Assembly: GCF_004116465.1 (NCBI RefSeq) | Contig: NZ_PDJV01000011.1 | Span: 24,291 to 88,290, forward strand | Origin: Arcobacter sp. F2176 | Lineage (GTDB): Bacteria; Campylobacterota; Campylobacteria; Campylobacterales; Arcobacteraceae | Length of the DNA stretch: 64,000 nucleotides | Direction: 5' to 3' | In this document: positions 26,931-35,847 of the stretch, in pieces | How the letters are laid out: each line of letters begins with the position of its first letter | Numbering within the stretch: position 1 is the first letter of the stretch | The notes under the pieces: generated by a model | Seen by the model: only the letters and a program-made list of their open reading frames with translations | Told to the model about the DNA's origin: nothing | The model's database searches: none | Made by a program: the position numbers and the translations under genes

Positions 26931-28648
26931 TATTTAGCCCCTAGTTTTTTTAGTGTATTTTTTGCCATGTTAATATTTGATTTTCTAAGCCATTGTTTTG
27001 CTAATTCTAAATTCTTTTTCACACCAGCTCCACCTACTAAGTATATTTGACCGATGTTATTAGCTGCATAATCATTTTTATTTATACTATATGCTTTTTT
27101 ATAGTATTTTATGGCTTCGCTTAGATTTTGTTTTGTATCTAAACCTAAGTGATTGTAATAACCTACATAGAAATAACAACTAGGATTATCAAAAAGAGTG
27201 CATCTTTGAGCATATTTCATTGCTTCTTTGTAGTTCTTTTGCTCATGATATATTATTCTTAGTTTATCTATTGCTCTTGAAGATCCTGCATTAGCTGCTA
27301 TTTCATAATATTCTATAGCTTTTTTTATATCTTTTGATTTGTAATAAGAATAAGCCAAATCATTTATTGCTGAAATCTTTCCTTCACTTGCCAGTTTTTC
27401 AAGTATTTCATTCGATTTTACTTTATCTCTTTTATCATATGTATAAAAATTTGCCAAATCATTACTACTTTTTTCATCTCCTAATTTTGAAGCTGTTTCT
27501 AGATATTTCTCAGATAGTTTTTTATTCTTTCTTTTATAATAATTAGATAATTCTCTTAGTGTGTAGATATTTTCTTCTTTTATCTCTTTTTCTTCTAATT
27601 TTTCTCTTAAATCTTTATATATATCATAGGTAATTATATTGTTTGAGATTGTAGTTCTTAGTTTAGATATCAAATAAGGTTTATTATCATTTATAATAAA
27701 TTCTTGCCATTTTAGAGCTCCTTTTGAATCATCAAGTAAATAGTTAGTATTTTTTGGTATTGGCTTTGCGACTATTTTTATATTGGAATCTTCATATACT
27801 TTTTTTGCTGCTACACTTAGAATTTCAAAAATTCTTTCTTGTGAATCAGTAAGTTTTTCCTTTGAATCTCTTTTAATATCGTATCTAAATCCATTTCTTG
27901 GTTTCGTTGCTAGAGTTGCTATTGCATCAGCATTTCCTTTTTTTGCTAACTCTTCTAAAAGTCGAATTCCTTTTGTTTTATTTATATACTCATAAAAAAA
28001 ATCTGCTAGTGCTCTTTTTGATTCATTTAGTTTTAATGCTTTTTTCTCAAAAGCTAAATACTCATCTAGATATTTTTTATCTCTTAGATATTTTTTTAAA
28101 AGATATCTTGTGGCAAGATAGTTATCTTTTAAAGCAGCTTTTTTTAATTTTTTTATATCCATAGTGCTGTATTCATTTGATTTTTTGATAACTATATCTT
28201 TTGGGTTTATTTTTTTAACTACTCTTTCATAGAACTTCTTTGGTTTTTCATAATTGCCAACTACCCGGCTAAAGTCCATATCATTTTTATATTGATTAAC
28301 TAAAATAATTGCCGCATTTTTATTGCCAAGTTTATCAGCTGCTTCTAAAAGCTCTATATATTTTAACTCACCATTTATAAACATACTTTTGTATTCGTTA
28401 TATACTTTTGCAAAGCTGAGTAGATCTTTTGACTTATTATTTTTTAATACAAGGTTATACCACTTTTTATAAAACTCAAAACCCTCTTTTGTTTGAGGGA
28501 ATAAATATATTTTATTAAGCTCAATCATAGCTTGAATATTTCCCTTATTTGCTTTTTTGATAAGTGCTTCTTTACTTGCTATTTCTGAAGCATTTGTATA
28601 AGTTGTAAATATAAATAGATTAATTAATATAAATAAAATTATTTTCAT
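26930..28648 (-). CDS. Sel1-repeat periplasmic protein, paralogue 3
   Basis: A 572-residue protein and the closest relative of paralogue 4: signal peptide ending TTYTNAS, then LIKKANKGNIQAMIELNKIY and FPQTKEGFEFYKKWYNLV. C-terminal Sel1 repeats include KYAQRCTLFDNPSCYFYVGY with an Hcp-like cysteine pair, and the final unit GGAGVKKNLELAKQWLRKSN. It lacks about 75 residues in the middle compared with paralogue 4. It starts two bases after the previous gene's stop, so expression is tightly coupled. Confidence 0.8.
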   Translation of the reverse strand: MKIILFILINLFIFTTYTNASEIASKEALIKKANKGNIQAMIELNKIYLFPQTKEGFEFYKKWYNLVLKNNKSKDLLSFAKVYNEYKSMFINGELKYIELLEAADKLGNKNAAIILVNQYKNDMDFSRVVGNYEKPKKFYERVVKKINPKDIVIKKSNEYSTMDIKKLKKAALKDNYLATRYLLKKYLRDKKYLDEYLAFEKKALKLNESKRALADFFYEYINKTKGIRLLEELAKKGNADAIATLATKPRNGFRYDIKRDSKEKLTDSQERIFEILSVAAKKVYEDSNIKIVAKPIPKNTNYLLDDSKGALKWQEFIINDNKPYLISKLRTTISNNIITYDIYKDLREKLEEKEIKEENIYTLRELSNYYKRKNKKLSEKYLETASKLGDEKSSNDLANFYTYDKRDKVKSNEILEKLASEGKISAINDLAYSYYKSKDIKKAIEYYEIAANAGSSRAIDKLRIIYHEQKNYKEAMKYAQRCTLFDNPSCYFYVGYYNHLGLDTKQNLSEAIKYYKKAYSINKNDYAANNIGQIYLVGGAGVKKNLELAKQWLRKSNINMAKNTLKKLGAK

Positions 28649-28650
28649 TT

Positions 28651-30609
28651 TTATTTTCCATTCTTTTTAGTATTTTTTTTACTACTTTCATTGAGTAAGT
28701 CTTCATATGTCTGTACTTTTTTTGGTACAACTTTTTCATACCAATTCTTACCTTCTTTTTCATTTTGATATATATCTTCAAGAGCAGAATATGCTCCTGA
28801 ACTTCCTAATTCAGAAGCTTTTTTATAATATTGTATTGCCTTTTTTTTGTCTCTTTTTACGATTTTCCCAATTTTATAAGTTCCGCCTAATCTATAAAGT
28901 AAGTTTGCATTTTTATCTTCTATTGCTTTATTGATATAAATTTCGCTTTGTTCTTGATTATAAGTAGGACAATCAGGACAAATGTAATAAACAATAATAT
29001 CTTCTAAAGCACTTTTATCACCATTTTTATATGCTTTTTTATAGTAGTATAAAGATTTATTTACATCTTCTTTTGTATTACCTGATGGTGCATAACTATA
29101 TGCAGTTCCCAACTCTTTATAAGCTTTTATATCGCCTTGTTTTATGAGTTCATTGTATATTGCTATTCTTTTTTTAGATTCTTTCTTATCGTAGTAGTTA
29201 TACTTATTTGCAAGAAGATATTTACTTTCAACATCACCAAATGAAGCAGCTTTTTGTAAATAAGGTATTGCCTCATCTTTTTCGATATTAGTGCTAAATT
29301 TTGTATTTTTGGCTAACTCTTTGAGTACAGTGATATTATTGTTTTCTATTTGTTTTTGAATGATTTTGTTTTTAAACTCAATATCTTCTCTATATATAAG
29401 ATATGGTTTTAACATCTCTTTTAAATAGACTTGATCACTATTTAAAACAAAGTTTTTCCATTTATCAATAAGGGCATCTTTTTCAGGATTAAACTCTTTA
29501 CTTTTATAACTTCGTGCTAAACTTATAATAGCTTGGCTATTATTTTTTTGTGCTAGTTCATTTAAAAGTGTATCACCTTCAGTGATTCGATTTTGTTTAT
29601 AATAAAAGTCTGCCAATGCTCTTTTTGATTCATTTAGCTTTAGAATTTTTTGTTTTAAATCAAAATATGCTTGAGTATTTTTTTCTTTTAAAAAGATTTC
29701 CAATAGTTGTTCTGTTGCTTTATAATTATCTAACAAAGCAGCTTTCGTAAGATGAAATATGATTTGTTCTTTGTATTTATGTTTTGAGGTATCAATTATT
29801 TTATACTCATTTGCTAAGTTAAAATGTATAAGGGAATCTTTATCATTTAGTTTTACAGCTTTTTCAAGGTATGCTTTTGCTCTGTACCATCTTGCATCAT
29901 CAAATAGTACATTTGCCATACCTGATATAAGTTTTGGATCATTTGAATTTATTGTATCTTTTATGATTTCATTGTATTCAAGACCTTTTTCTCTTGGTTG
30001 TAAATATATAAGATGTGTATAAAAAAGTTTATCATTTAGTGATAATGAATGAAAATACTCTTTATTAGTTTTTGTGATTAGTTTTTCTATCTTCTTCGCT
30101 TCATTCTTTTGACGACTAAATAGATATATATTATGAAGTGTTATGAGTTTATCTTGATTTTTTTCTTTTATGATTTTTTCTGATATTTTTTTAAGTTTGT
30201 CATATTGCTTGTTTCGAATAAGATGAGAAGACAATATGTATAAAGCTTTTTGACTTCCTAAATCTACAGCTGTTTCTAATATATTTTCATATTTTTCATC
30301 TGCGTTTATAAACATCTTTTTATATTTAGTAAAGATAGGATAAAACTCCATAATATCTTCAGTATTATTACTTTTTAAAACAAGAGGGTACCATTTATTG
30401 TATAACTCTAAGCCTTCTTTAGTTTCAGGAAATAAATATACTCTATTTAACTCTATCATAGCTTTTATATCACCCTTATTTGCCTTTGATATAAGAGTAT
30501 TCTTTTGCGTTGTTGGTATGATTGTAGAGTTAGTTTCAAGATTATTATTTGCACAACTTGCGAATAATAATACTATTAAGAATAAACTTATAACTTTTAT
30601 TTTATTCAT
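28651..30609 (-). CDS. Sel1-repeat lipoprotein, paralogue 2
   Basis: A 652-residue protein with a lipoprotein signal, VLLFASCANN (lipobox FAS|C). The shared module reads LISKANKGDIKAMIELNRVY and FPETKEGLELYNKWYPLVLK. A CPDCP sequence (YYICPDCPTYNQEQ) interrupts one C-terminal repeat, where paralogue 1 has CESC. Sel1 units follow, e.g. KKAIQYYKKASELGSSGAYS. It overlaps the first gene by 8 bases. In contrast to paralogues 3 and 4 it should be membrane-anchored by lipid. Confidence 0.8.
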   Translation of the reverse strand: MNKIKVISLFLIVLLFASCANNNLETNSTIIPTTQKNTLISKANKGDIKAMIELNRVYLFPETKEGLELYNKWYPLVLKSNNTEDIMEFYPIFTKYKKMFINADEKYENILETAVDLGSQKALYILSSHLIRNKQYDKLKKISEKIIKEKNQDKLITLHNIYLFSRQKNEAKKIEKLITKTNKEYFHSLSLNDKLFYTHLIYLQPREKGLEYNEIIKDTINSNDPKLISGMANVLFDDARWYRAKAYLEKAVKLNDKDSLIHFNLANEYKIIDTSKHKYKEQIIFHLTKAALLDNYKATEQLLEIFLKEKNTQAYFDLKQKILKLNESKRALADFYYKQNRITEGDTLLNELAQKNNSQAIISLARSYKSKEFNPEKDALIDKWKNFVLNSDQVYLKEMLKPYLIYREDIEFKNKIIQKQIENNNITVLKELAKNTKFSTNIEKDEAIPYLQKAASFGDVESKYLLANKYNYYDKKESKKRIAIYNELIKQGDIKAYKELGTAYSYAPSGNTKEDVNKSLYYYKKAYKNGDKSALEDIIVYYICPDCPTYNQEQSEIYINKAIEDKNANLLYRLGGTYKIGKIVKRDKKKAIQYYKKASELGSSGAYSALEDIYQNEKEGKNWYEKVVPKKVQTYEDLLNESSKKNTKKNGK

Positions 30610-32590
30610 TATTTTCCTTCATCTCTTGAAGCACTTTATTTGCTTCTTTTGTATTTGCTTTTTTTAACCAATATTTTGCAAGTTTTAGGTCTTTTTTTAC
30701 TTCACCATCTCCATCTTTATAGATAAGACCTATGTTATAAGCAGCTGTTTCTTCTTTTGCTAAATTATATGATTGGGTGAAGTAATAAATAGCTTTTTTC
30801 ATATCTTTTTTCACACCATTTCCTGTAGTATAAAGCCAACCTAGATTAAAGTTATATTTAACTATACCTTCATCTACTAATTTTTGGGCATAGAATTTAG
30901 CTTTTTTATAATCAATTAGTTCCTTAGTACTTTTACAACTTTCACACATAAAAATACGAGCTAATGTTTCTGTAGAACTTCTATCTCCTAAAGAAGAGGC
31001 TATTTCATAATATTTTACCGCTTTTGTTTTATCTTTTGAAGTTAAATCATAATGTAAGGCTGTTTTAATTGCAGCAGTTCTATCTCCTTTTATTGCTAAT
31101 TCTTCTAAGGTTTTTATAGCAAAAAGAATGTCTTCTTTTGTATTTTTTTGTCGATATACTTTTATAAGCTCATAAGTACTACTTACATCACCAAAATTCA
31201 CAGCTTTTTGTAAGTACTCCATCGCTTTTGTTGGATTAGAGTTTTTCAAATCTTTATACAATCTTCTAAGAGTAAAAATATTATCATTTTTTAAATCAAT
31301 ATTTGTAATAGCAACTTTTACATTATCTAATGATTTACTATTTTTGTATTTATAAGAGAATAAAACTTTTTTAAATCTTTTTTGTAAAGCGGGGTTATTA
31401 CTATTTAAAATATACTCTTGCCATTTTTTTGTATCTTCATCTCTTTTGAGGTCTGGTTGATAGGTATAAGGAACTCTTGTAGCTAAATGAACTATTGACT
31501 CTTCATCTCCATTCATCGCAGCTTTTGTATAGTAATCTTTAATATTATCATCAGGAGTAAAAAAACTTCCACTTGATGAGTTTGCCAATATTCTATTTCC
31601 TTGGGTTGTTTTGCTTAACTTTTCAATTAAAAGTTCATAATCATTTTTAAAATATTTTTCTTTTGAATATACTTTTAATAATTTGCCATATGCTTCACTT
31701 TGTCCATATTTAATTGCTTCTTTTAGCTTTGAAATTATCTCTTCTTGATAATCTTTATACTTCTCATCTTTTCCATTTAAAACTCTATGTTGAGAAGCCA
31801 TTTTGTCATATAAATCTGCATATTCTAAATATTTATCTGCATCATCATTTGTAAGAGTTATTACTTTTTTGAAAAATAGTTTTGATTCTTCATACTCACC
31901 TCTAATTTTCAAAATATTAGCTGTTGTAACAATTTTTTCATATTCATTAGATGCTAAGATATCATTAAGTATTTTACTCACTTCCTCTTTTTTTAAGTTA
32001 CGGAAATTTTTAAATCTCAAGAATTCTTTAGTAACAGGTATTGAATAACCTTTTTGTACTATTATAGTCTCTATTTTTTTTGCATCTTTTTCTTTACCCA
32101 TATTTAAATACAAATCATAAATCTTTGTCAAATCTTCTTTTGAAGCATTTAATAAAATTTTTGATTGGGTATCTTTTATCTTTTTATGGTCATAATCATA
32201 TAGATATATTTGTAAAAGTTTAAATAAAGGCTTTTTGAACTTTTCATTTGATGCTGCTTCTAAAAGGGCTACATACTTTTCTTTTCCACTTATAAACATA
32301 TCTTTGTATTCATAAAAAACTTCTGCAAAATCCATAATATCGCTTGAATTTTTACTTTGTAAGACAAGTGGGTACCATTTATTATAATAGTCAAACCCCT
32401 CTTTTGTTTCTGGGAAAACAAATTTCTTATTTAATTCAATCATTGCTTTAATATCACCCATGTTTGCTTGTGATATTAGTTCTTTTTTGTTTGATTTTAT
32501 ACTTAATTGTGTTTTGGCTAAGGGTAATTTATTTGAACACCCAGTTAAAGTAAGTAAAATAATAGTAATTGAAAATAATAATAATTTCAT
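30602..32590 (-). CDS. Sel1-repeat lipoprotein, paralogue 1 (first gene of the operon)
   Basis: A 662-residue protein with lipoprotein signal LLTLTGCSNK (lipobox LTG|C). It has the shared N-terminal module (LISQANMGDIKAMIELNKKF, FPETKEGFDYYNKWYPLVLQ) and C-terminal Sel1 repeats ending AAYNIGLIYKDGDGEVKKDL. A cysteine pair, FMCESCKST, sits in one repeat loop. Its promoter should lie within about 110 bases upstream (32591-32700). AlgK of alginate systems is a comparable repeat lipoprotein, but no polysaccharide genes are nearby, so that role is not claimed. Confidence 0.8.
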   Translation of the reverse strand: MKLLLFSITIILLTLTGCSNKLPLAKTQLSIKSNKKELISQANMGDIKAMIELNKKFVFPETKEGFDYYNKWYPLVLQSKNSSDIMDFAEVFYEYKDMFISGKEKYVALLEAASNEKFKKPLFKLLQIYLYDYDHKKIKDTQSKILLNASKEDLTKIYDLYLNMGKEKDAKKIETIIVQKGYSIPVTKEFLRFKNFRNLKKEEVSKILNDILASNEYEKIVTTANILKIRGEYEESKLFFKKVITLTNDDADKYLEYADLYDKMASQHRVLNGKDEKYKDYQEEIISKLKEAIKYGQSEAYGKLLKVYSKEKYFKNDYELLIEKLSKTTQGNRILANSSSGSFFTPDDNIKDYYTKAAMNGDEESIVHLATRVPYTYQPDLKRDEDTKKWQEYILNSNNPALQKRFKKVLFSYKYKNSKSLDNVKVAITNIDLKNDNIFTLRRLYKDLKNSNPTKAMEYLQKAVNFGDVSSTYELIKVYRQKNTKEDILFAIKTLEELAIKGDRTAAIKTALHYDLTSKDKTKAVKYYEIASSLGDRSSTETLARIFMCESCKSTKELIDYKKAKFYAQKLVDEGIVKYNFNLGWLYTTGNGVKKDMKKAIYYFTQSYNLAKEETAAYNIGLIYKDGDGEVKKDLKLAKYWLKKANTKEANKVLQEMKENNE

Positions 32591-32909
32591 TGTTTTCCTT
32601 TGTTAATATAAATCTGCTGATATTATTATAATTGTTCTTAGAAAAATATTTTGAACGACTTTTTTGGATAAAGAATAGTAAAATTCGCACTTTATAATAA
32701 TGATTTTACTTTTATTTTTTAATTAAAAAAAAATTATTTTTTTCTACTCTTGTGGTTATTCAAGTGTTTCTTTATTATATAGTTTAAGAAGTATCATAAA
32801 ATTACCCCATTACTTTATAGGGAACAAAACTTATAAAATAAGTCTTTTTTCTTATACTTTTACTTCTTGGATTGACTTATAATCTTCATAAATAAAATAA
32901 AGGATTATT
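32591..32909. other. Intergenic region, 319 bp: operon promoter region and decayed AraC tail
   Basis: The left third should carry the minus-strand promoter of the Sel1 operon. The right half contains the AraC remnant described separately, then a TATAAT (32878-32883) about 27 bases before the decarboxylase-like gene, which may be its -10 box. Confidence 0.5.
32748..32836 (+). pseudogene. Remnant of the 3' end of an AraC-family gene
   Basis: The frame ending at TAA 32834-32836 encodes FKKYHKITPLLYREQNL, nearly identical to the end of the intact AraC gene at 33331 (FKKYYKTTPLFYREQNL). Upstream, SCGYSSVS is preserved in another frame, separated by an apparent 4-base loss and an in-frame TAG at 32780-32782. 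Similarity to the region after the intact gene continues for some 50 bases past the stop. This is what is left of a duplicated regulator. Confidence 0.8.
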
Positions 32910-33281
32910 ATGAAATCAGATAGATATAAAAGAGGTTGGGAGAAGTTAAAAGAAGTAGATGGTAGTGCAGGGGAAAAAGTAATTGAGTCATTGAAAGATA
33001 TTGCCCCAGAGTTTGCAGATTTGCTTATTGAGTTTCCTTTTGGAGATATTTATACAAGAGAAAAATTAGATTTAAAATCAAGAGAAATTGCAACTATTGC
33101 AGCACTTACAGTTATGGGAAATGCATCAGCACAATTAAAAGTGCATATTCATGCAGGACTAAATGTAGGTTGTACTAAAGAAGAGATTGTAGAAGTGATT
33201 ATGCAAATGGCAGTTTACGGAGGTTTCCCTTGTGCTTTAAATGCCCTGTTTGCTGCAAAAGAGGTATTTAATGAAAATTGA
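32910..33281 (+). CDS. Carboxymuconolactone decarboxylase-family protein
   Basis: A 123-residue protein close to gamma-carboxymuconolactone decarboxylase in length and motifs: EFPFGDIYTREKLDLKSREI (residues 40-59), ALTVMGNASAQLKVHIHAGL with the conserved His, and VIMQMAVYGGFPCALNAL. The CxxC of AhpD is absent, so chemistry rather than thiol redox is expected. No other aromatic-degradation gene is nearby, and such orphan members often act on unknown lactones. AAGG precedes the ATG. It is followed 49 bases later by an AraC-type regulator that may control it. Confidence 0.88.
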   Translation: MKSDRYKRGWEKLKEVDGSAGEKVIESLKDIAPEFADLLIEFPFGDIYTREKLDLKSREIATIAALTVMGNASAQLKVHIHAGLNVGCTKEEIVEVIMQMAVYGGFPCALNALFAAKEVFNEN

Positions 33282-33330
33282 TATTAAAATAAGAGTAAAT
33301 ATTTTTATGCAAAAAAAAGTATAATTAATC

Positions 33331-34185
33331 ATGATTATTACTTTACCCAATTATATTTTTGAAAATAAAGATTTATATCAAATAATACATGATGATAGTG
33401 TTATAGTAGCAAAGTCATCAACATATAAAAAAGATAAAATCTCTTTAAGAAACAGTATGCATTTAGCTATTTTATTAATAAGTGGTGGAAAAATCTTACA
33501 TCTTAATGATGATGACATAAGTATAGATACTAGTGATATAGTTTTTCTATCTCAAGGCAATTATTTTATGGGTGAAATTCTTGGAGATAGAAATGACTTT
33601 GAATCTATATTGATATATTTTGATGACGAATATGTTTTTAATTTTATAAAAAGATACAATATTACTATTGATACACTCGCACAAAATGGAATTTTATCTT
33701 TTAAAAGAGATGAATTTATAAATAGTTGTGCTCAAACAATAAATCAATATTTTTTAACAAATATAGATAATAGTCTTGACTTAGTAAAGTTAAAACTTGA
33801 TGAAATTTTTTTATACTCCCTTTCAAAAGATAAAGAAAAATTTACAGCTTTTTTAAATAAGATAGTACAAACTAAATCTTCACGGATAAAATATATTTTA
33901 GAAGAGAATCTTGATATCATAAATAATATTGATGATATGTGTAAACTCACAAGGCTTAATTCAAAAGCCTTAAGAAAAGAGGTAAATAGACTTTATAATC
34001 AAAATCCTAAAGAGTGGTTAGATGAAAGAAGGCTCTCTTTTGCTGTTCTGCTACTTAAAAATACTCAAAAAAGTGTATCACAGATAGCAACTTCATGTGG
34101 ATATTCAAGTGTCTCTTGGTTTATAATACAATTTAAAAAATATTATAAAACTACCCCTTTATTCTATAGGGAACAAAACTTATAA
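33331..34185 (+). CDS. AraC-family transcriptional regulator, paralogue A
   Basis: A 284-residue protein. The N-terminal sensing domain (1-175) contains SMHLAILLISGGKILHLNDD. The C-terminal double helix-turn-helix (about 185-284) includes DMCKLTRLNSKALRKEVNRL and VSQIATSCGYSSVSWFIIQF, then the YKTTPLFYRE terminal motif. It is clearly paralogous to the regulator at 36590 (same N-terminal pattern MHSMGIVLEGSKVIHLSNED). It has a weak ribosome binding site. It probably controls the decarboxylase-like gene upstream or the MFS gene downstream, inferred from position. Confidence 0.88.
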   Translation: MIITLPNYIFENKDLYQIIHDDSVIVAKSSTYKKDKISLRNSMHLAILLISGGKILHLNDDDISIDTSDIVFLSQGNYFMGEILGDRNDFESILIYFDDEYVFNFIKRYNITIDTLAQNGILSFKRDEFINSCAQTINQYFLTNIDNSLDLVKLKLDEIFLYSLSKDKEKFTAFLNKIVQTKSSRIKYILEENLDIINNIDDMCKLTRLNSKALRKEVNRLYNQNPKEWLDERRLSFAVLLLKNTQKSVSQIATSCGYSSVSWFIIQFKKYYKTTPLFYREQNL

Positions 34186-34360
34186 GATAATCATCTTTTC
34201 TTATACTCTAAACTCCCAAATTTATTTATAATACTCAAAATTAAAAAAGGAGTTTTTTTAATAAAGTTGTTTTCTATTTAATAAATTTATTCATTTAGAA
34301 AGCCTAGCTTAATAGAGGCGTGATACAATCTTATTAAAAAACATAAAGGTATATTAATTA

Positions 34361-35518
34361 ATGATTACTAAAAAACAAATCTTTGTCATGTCAGCAACAG
34401 CAGGAATTAGTGTTGCAAATATCTATTATAATCAACCAATTTTAAATGATATTGCAAAGGACTTAAATGTAAGTCATCTAGCAGTAGGAAATCTAACTAC
34501 ATTTTCCCAAGTTGGGTATGGTTTGGGACTATTTTTTGTAAGTCCACTTGGTGATAAGATGGATAGAAAAAAACTAATTATTATTTTACATGTTTTATTA
34601 GGTCTATCTTTACTTGGACTTTCATTTATAAGTAATATTTTTGTTTTATATATTTTAAGTCTTATGGCTGGATTATTTGCAGTTTCTGCACAAGTTGTTA
34701 TTCCAATGGCAGCAGCTATGAGTGGAAAAGATAAGGGTAGAGTTGTAGGAACTATATTTAGTGGATTATTAACTGGAATATTATTAGCAAGAACTTTAAG
34801 TGGATATATTACTGATTGGTTTGATAATTGGCATGTGATATTTGGTTTTTCTGCTCTTTTGGTATTTGCAACGATATTTTTTATCTCAAAGACTTTGCCA
34901 AACATGGAACCGCACTTTGAAAATAGTTATTTTTCACTTTTAAAATCATCAATTTATCAGTTAAAAAGATTTTCACTACTTAGAAGAAATACCTTATTGA
35001 TTGCAGTTTCATTTGGAATTTTCTGTTCTTTTTGGACAACTTTAACTTTCAAATTAAGCCAAGCTCCTTTTAATTATGATAGTGACATTATTGGACTATT
35101 TGGTATACTAGCAGTAGCAGGTGCCTTATTAGCCCCTTATATTGGGAACATATCAGATAAGATAAATGGAAATGGAATTAAACTGATTTCTATATTGATG
35201 ATAATACTTAGTGTAATTATAATTAAAGTATTTGATACAAATTTATATGCTTTTATTGTGGCAACTCTACTTTTAGATATAGGATTTCAAGCAATTCAAA
35301 TCAATAATTTATCTCAAATTTATGGCTTAGATGAAAAAGCACATAGTAGAATAAATACAGCCTATATATCTGCGATGTTTGTGGGTGGTTCAATTGGAAC
35401 TTTTATTGGAGTACTATGTTGGGAAAAAGGTGGTTGGGATCTTGTAACTTTGCAATTATTAACTCTAGCAATTATCTCTTTAGGGATAATTGTATATAGT
35501 TACATAATAAAAATGTAG
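34361..35518 (+). CDS. MFS transporter
   Basis: A 385-residue permease with 12 predicted helices. The loop 2-3 signature is GDKMDRKKLIIIL (residues 67-79), and helix 1 has SVANIYYNQPILNDIAKDLN, a pattern seen in drug- and metabolite-efflux MFS proteins. It lies downstream of the AraC gene after a 175-base gap that includes complementary AACTCC and GGAGTT about 40 bases apart. The substrate cannot be read from sequence. The YciI-like and epimerase-like genes follow closely and could be cotranscribed. Confidence 0.85.
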   Translation: MITKKQIFVMSATAGISVANIYYNQPILNDIAKDLNVSHLAVGNLTTFSQVGYGLGLFFVSPLGDKMDRKKLIIILHVLLGLSLLGLSFISNIFVLYILSLMAGLFAVSAQVVIPMAAAMSGKDKGRVVGTIFSGLLTGILLARTLSGYITDWFDNWHVIFGFSALLVFATIFFISKTLPNMEPHFENSYFSLLKSSIYQLKRFSLLRRNTLLIAVSFGIFCSFWTTLTFKLSQAPFNYDSDIIGLFGILAVAGALLAPYIGNISDKINGNGIKLISILMIILSVIIIKVFDTNLYAFIVATLLLDIGFQAIQINNLSQIYGLDEKAHSRINTAYISAMFVGGSIGTFIGVLCWEKGGWDLVTLQLLTLAIISLGIIVYSYIIKM

Positions 35519-35547
35519 TAATAGCTGTTAATTAATAAAGGATAAAA

Positions 35548-35847
35548 ATGTTTATAATAAATTTAACTTATATAAAACCACTAGATGAAGTAGATACTCA
35601 TCTTGAAGCCCATATAAAATATTTAAAAGAGCAATATAAAGAAGGTAACTTTATAGCTTCAGGAAGAAAAATTCCAAGAAATGGTGGAGTGATACTTTCA
35701 AAACTTGATTCAAAAGAGAAGTTACTAGAAGTTCTATCCCAAGATCCATTTAAACTTGTAAATGTCGCAAATTATGAAATAATAGAGTTTGTTCCAAGTA
35801 TGACATTAGATGAATTTGAAAATTTGAAAGAAAATGTAAATGAATAA
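35548..35847 (+). CDS. YciI-like protein
   Basis: A 99-residue protein with the ferredoxin-like YciI fold: the conserved His in HLEAHIKYLKEQYKEG, then FIASGRKIPRNGGVI and DPFKLVNVANYEIIEF. Family members are proposed enzymes or dimeric regulators using a His-Asp pair. An AAAGGA precedes the ATG, and its last 8 bases overlap the epimerase-like gene. Confidence 0.85.
   Translation: MFIINLTYIKPLDEVDTHLEAHIKYLKEQYKEGNFIASGRKIPRNGGVILSKLDSKEKLLEVLSQDPFKLVNVANYEIIEFVPSMTLDEFENLKENVNE

Noticed and set aside
20688..32590. Possible CRISPR or tandem DNA repeats in the repeat-protein genes
   Set aside because: The repetition is at protein level (Sel1/TPR units and paralogy); no regularly spaced identical DNA repeats are present.
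34474..34905. A 143-residue minus-strand frame opposite the MFS gene
   Set aside because: It is a mirror of the well-supported membrane-protein coding sequence, with no start signal and no family resemblance.
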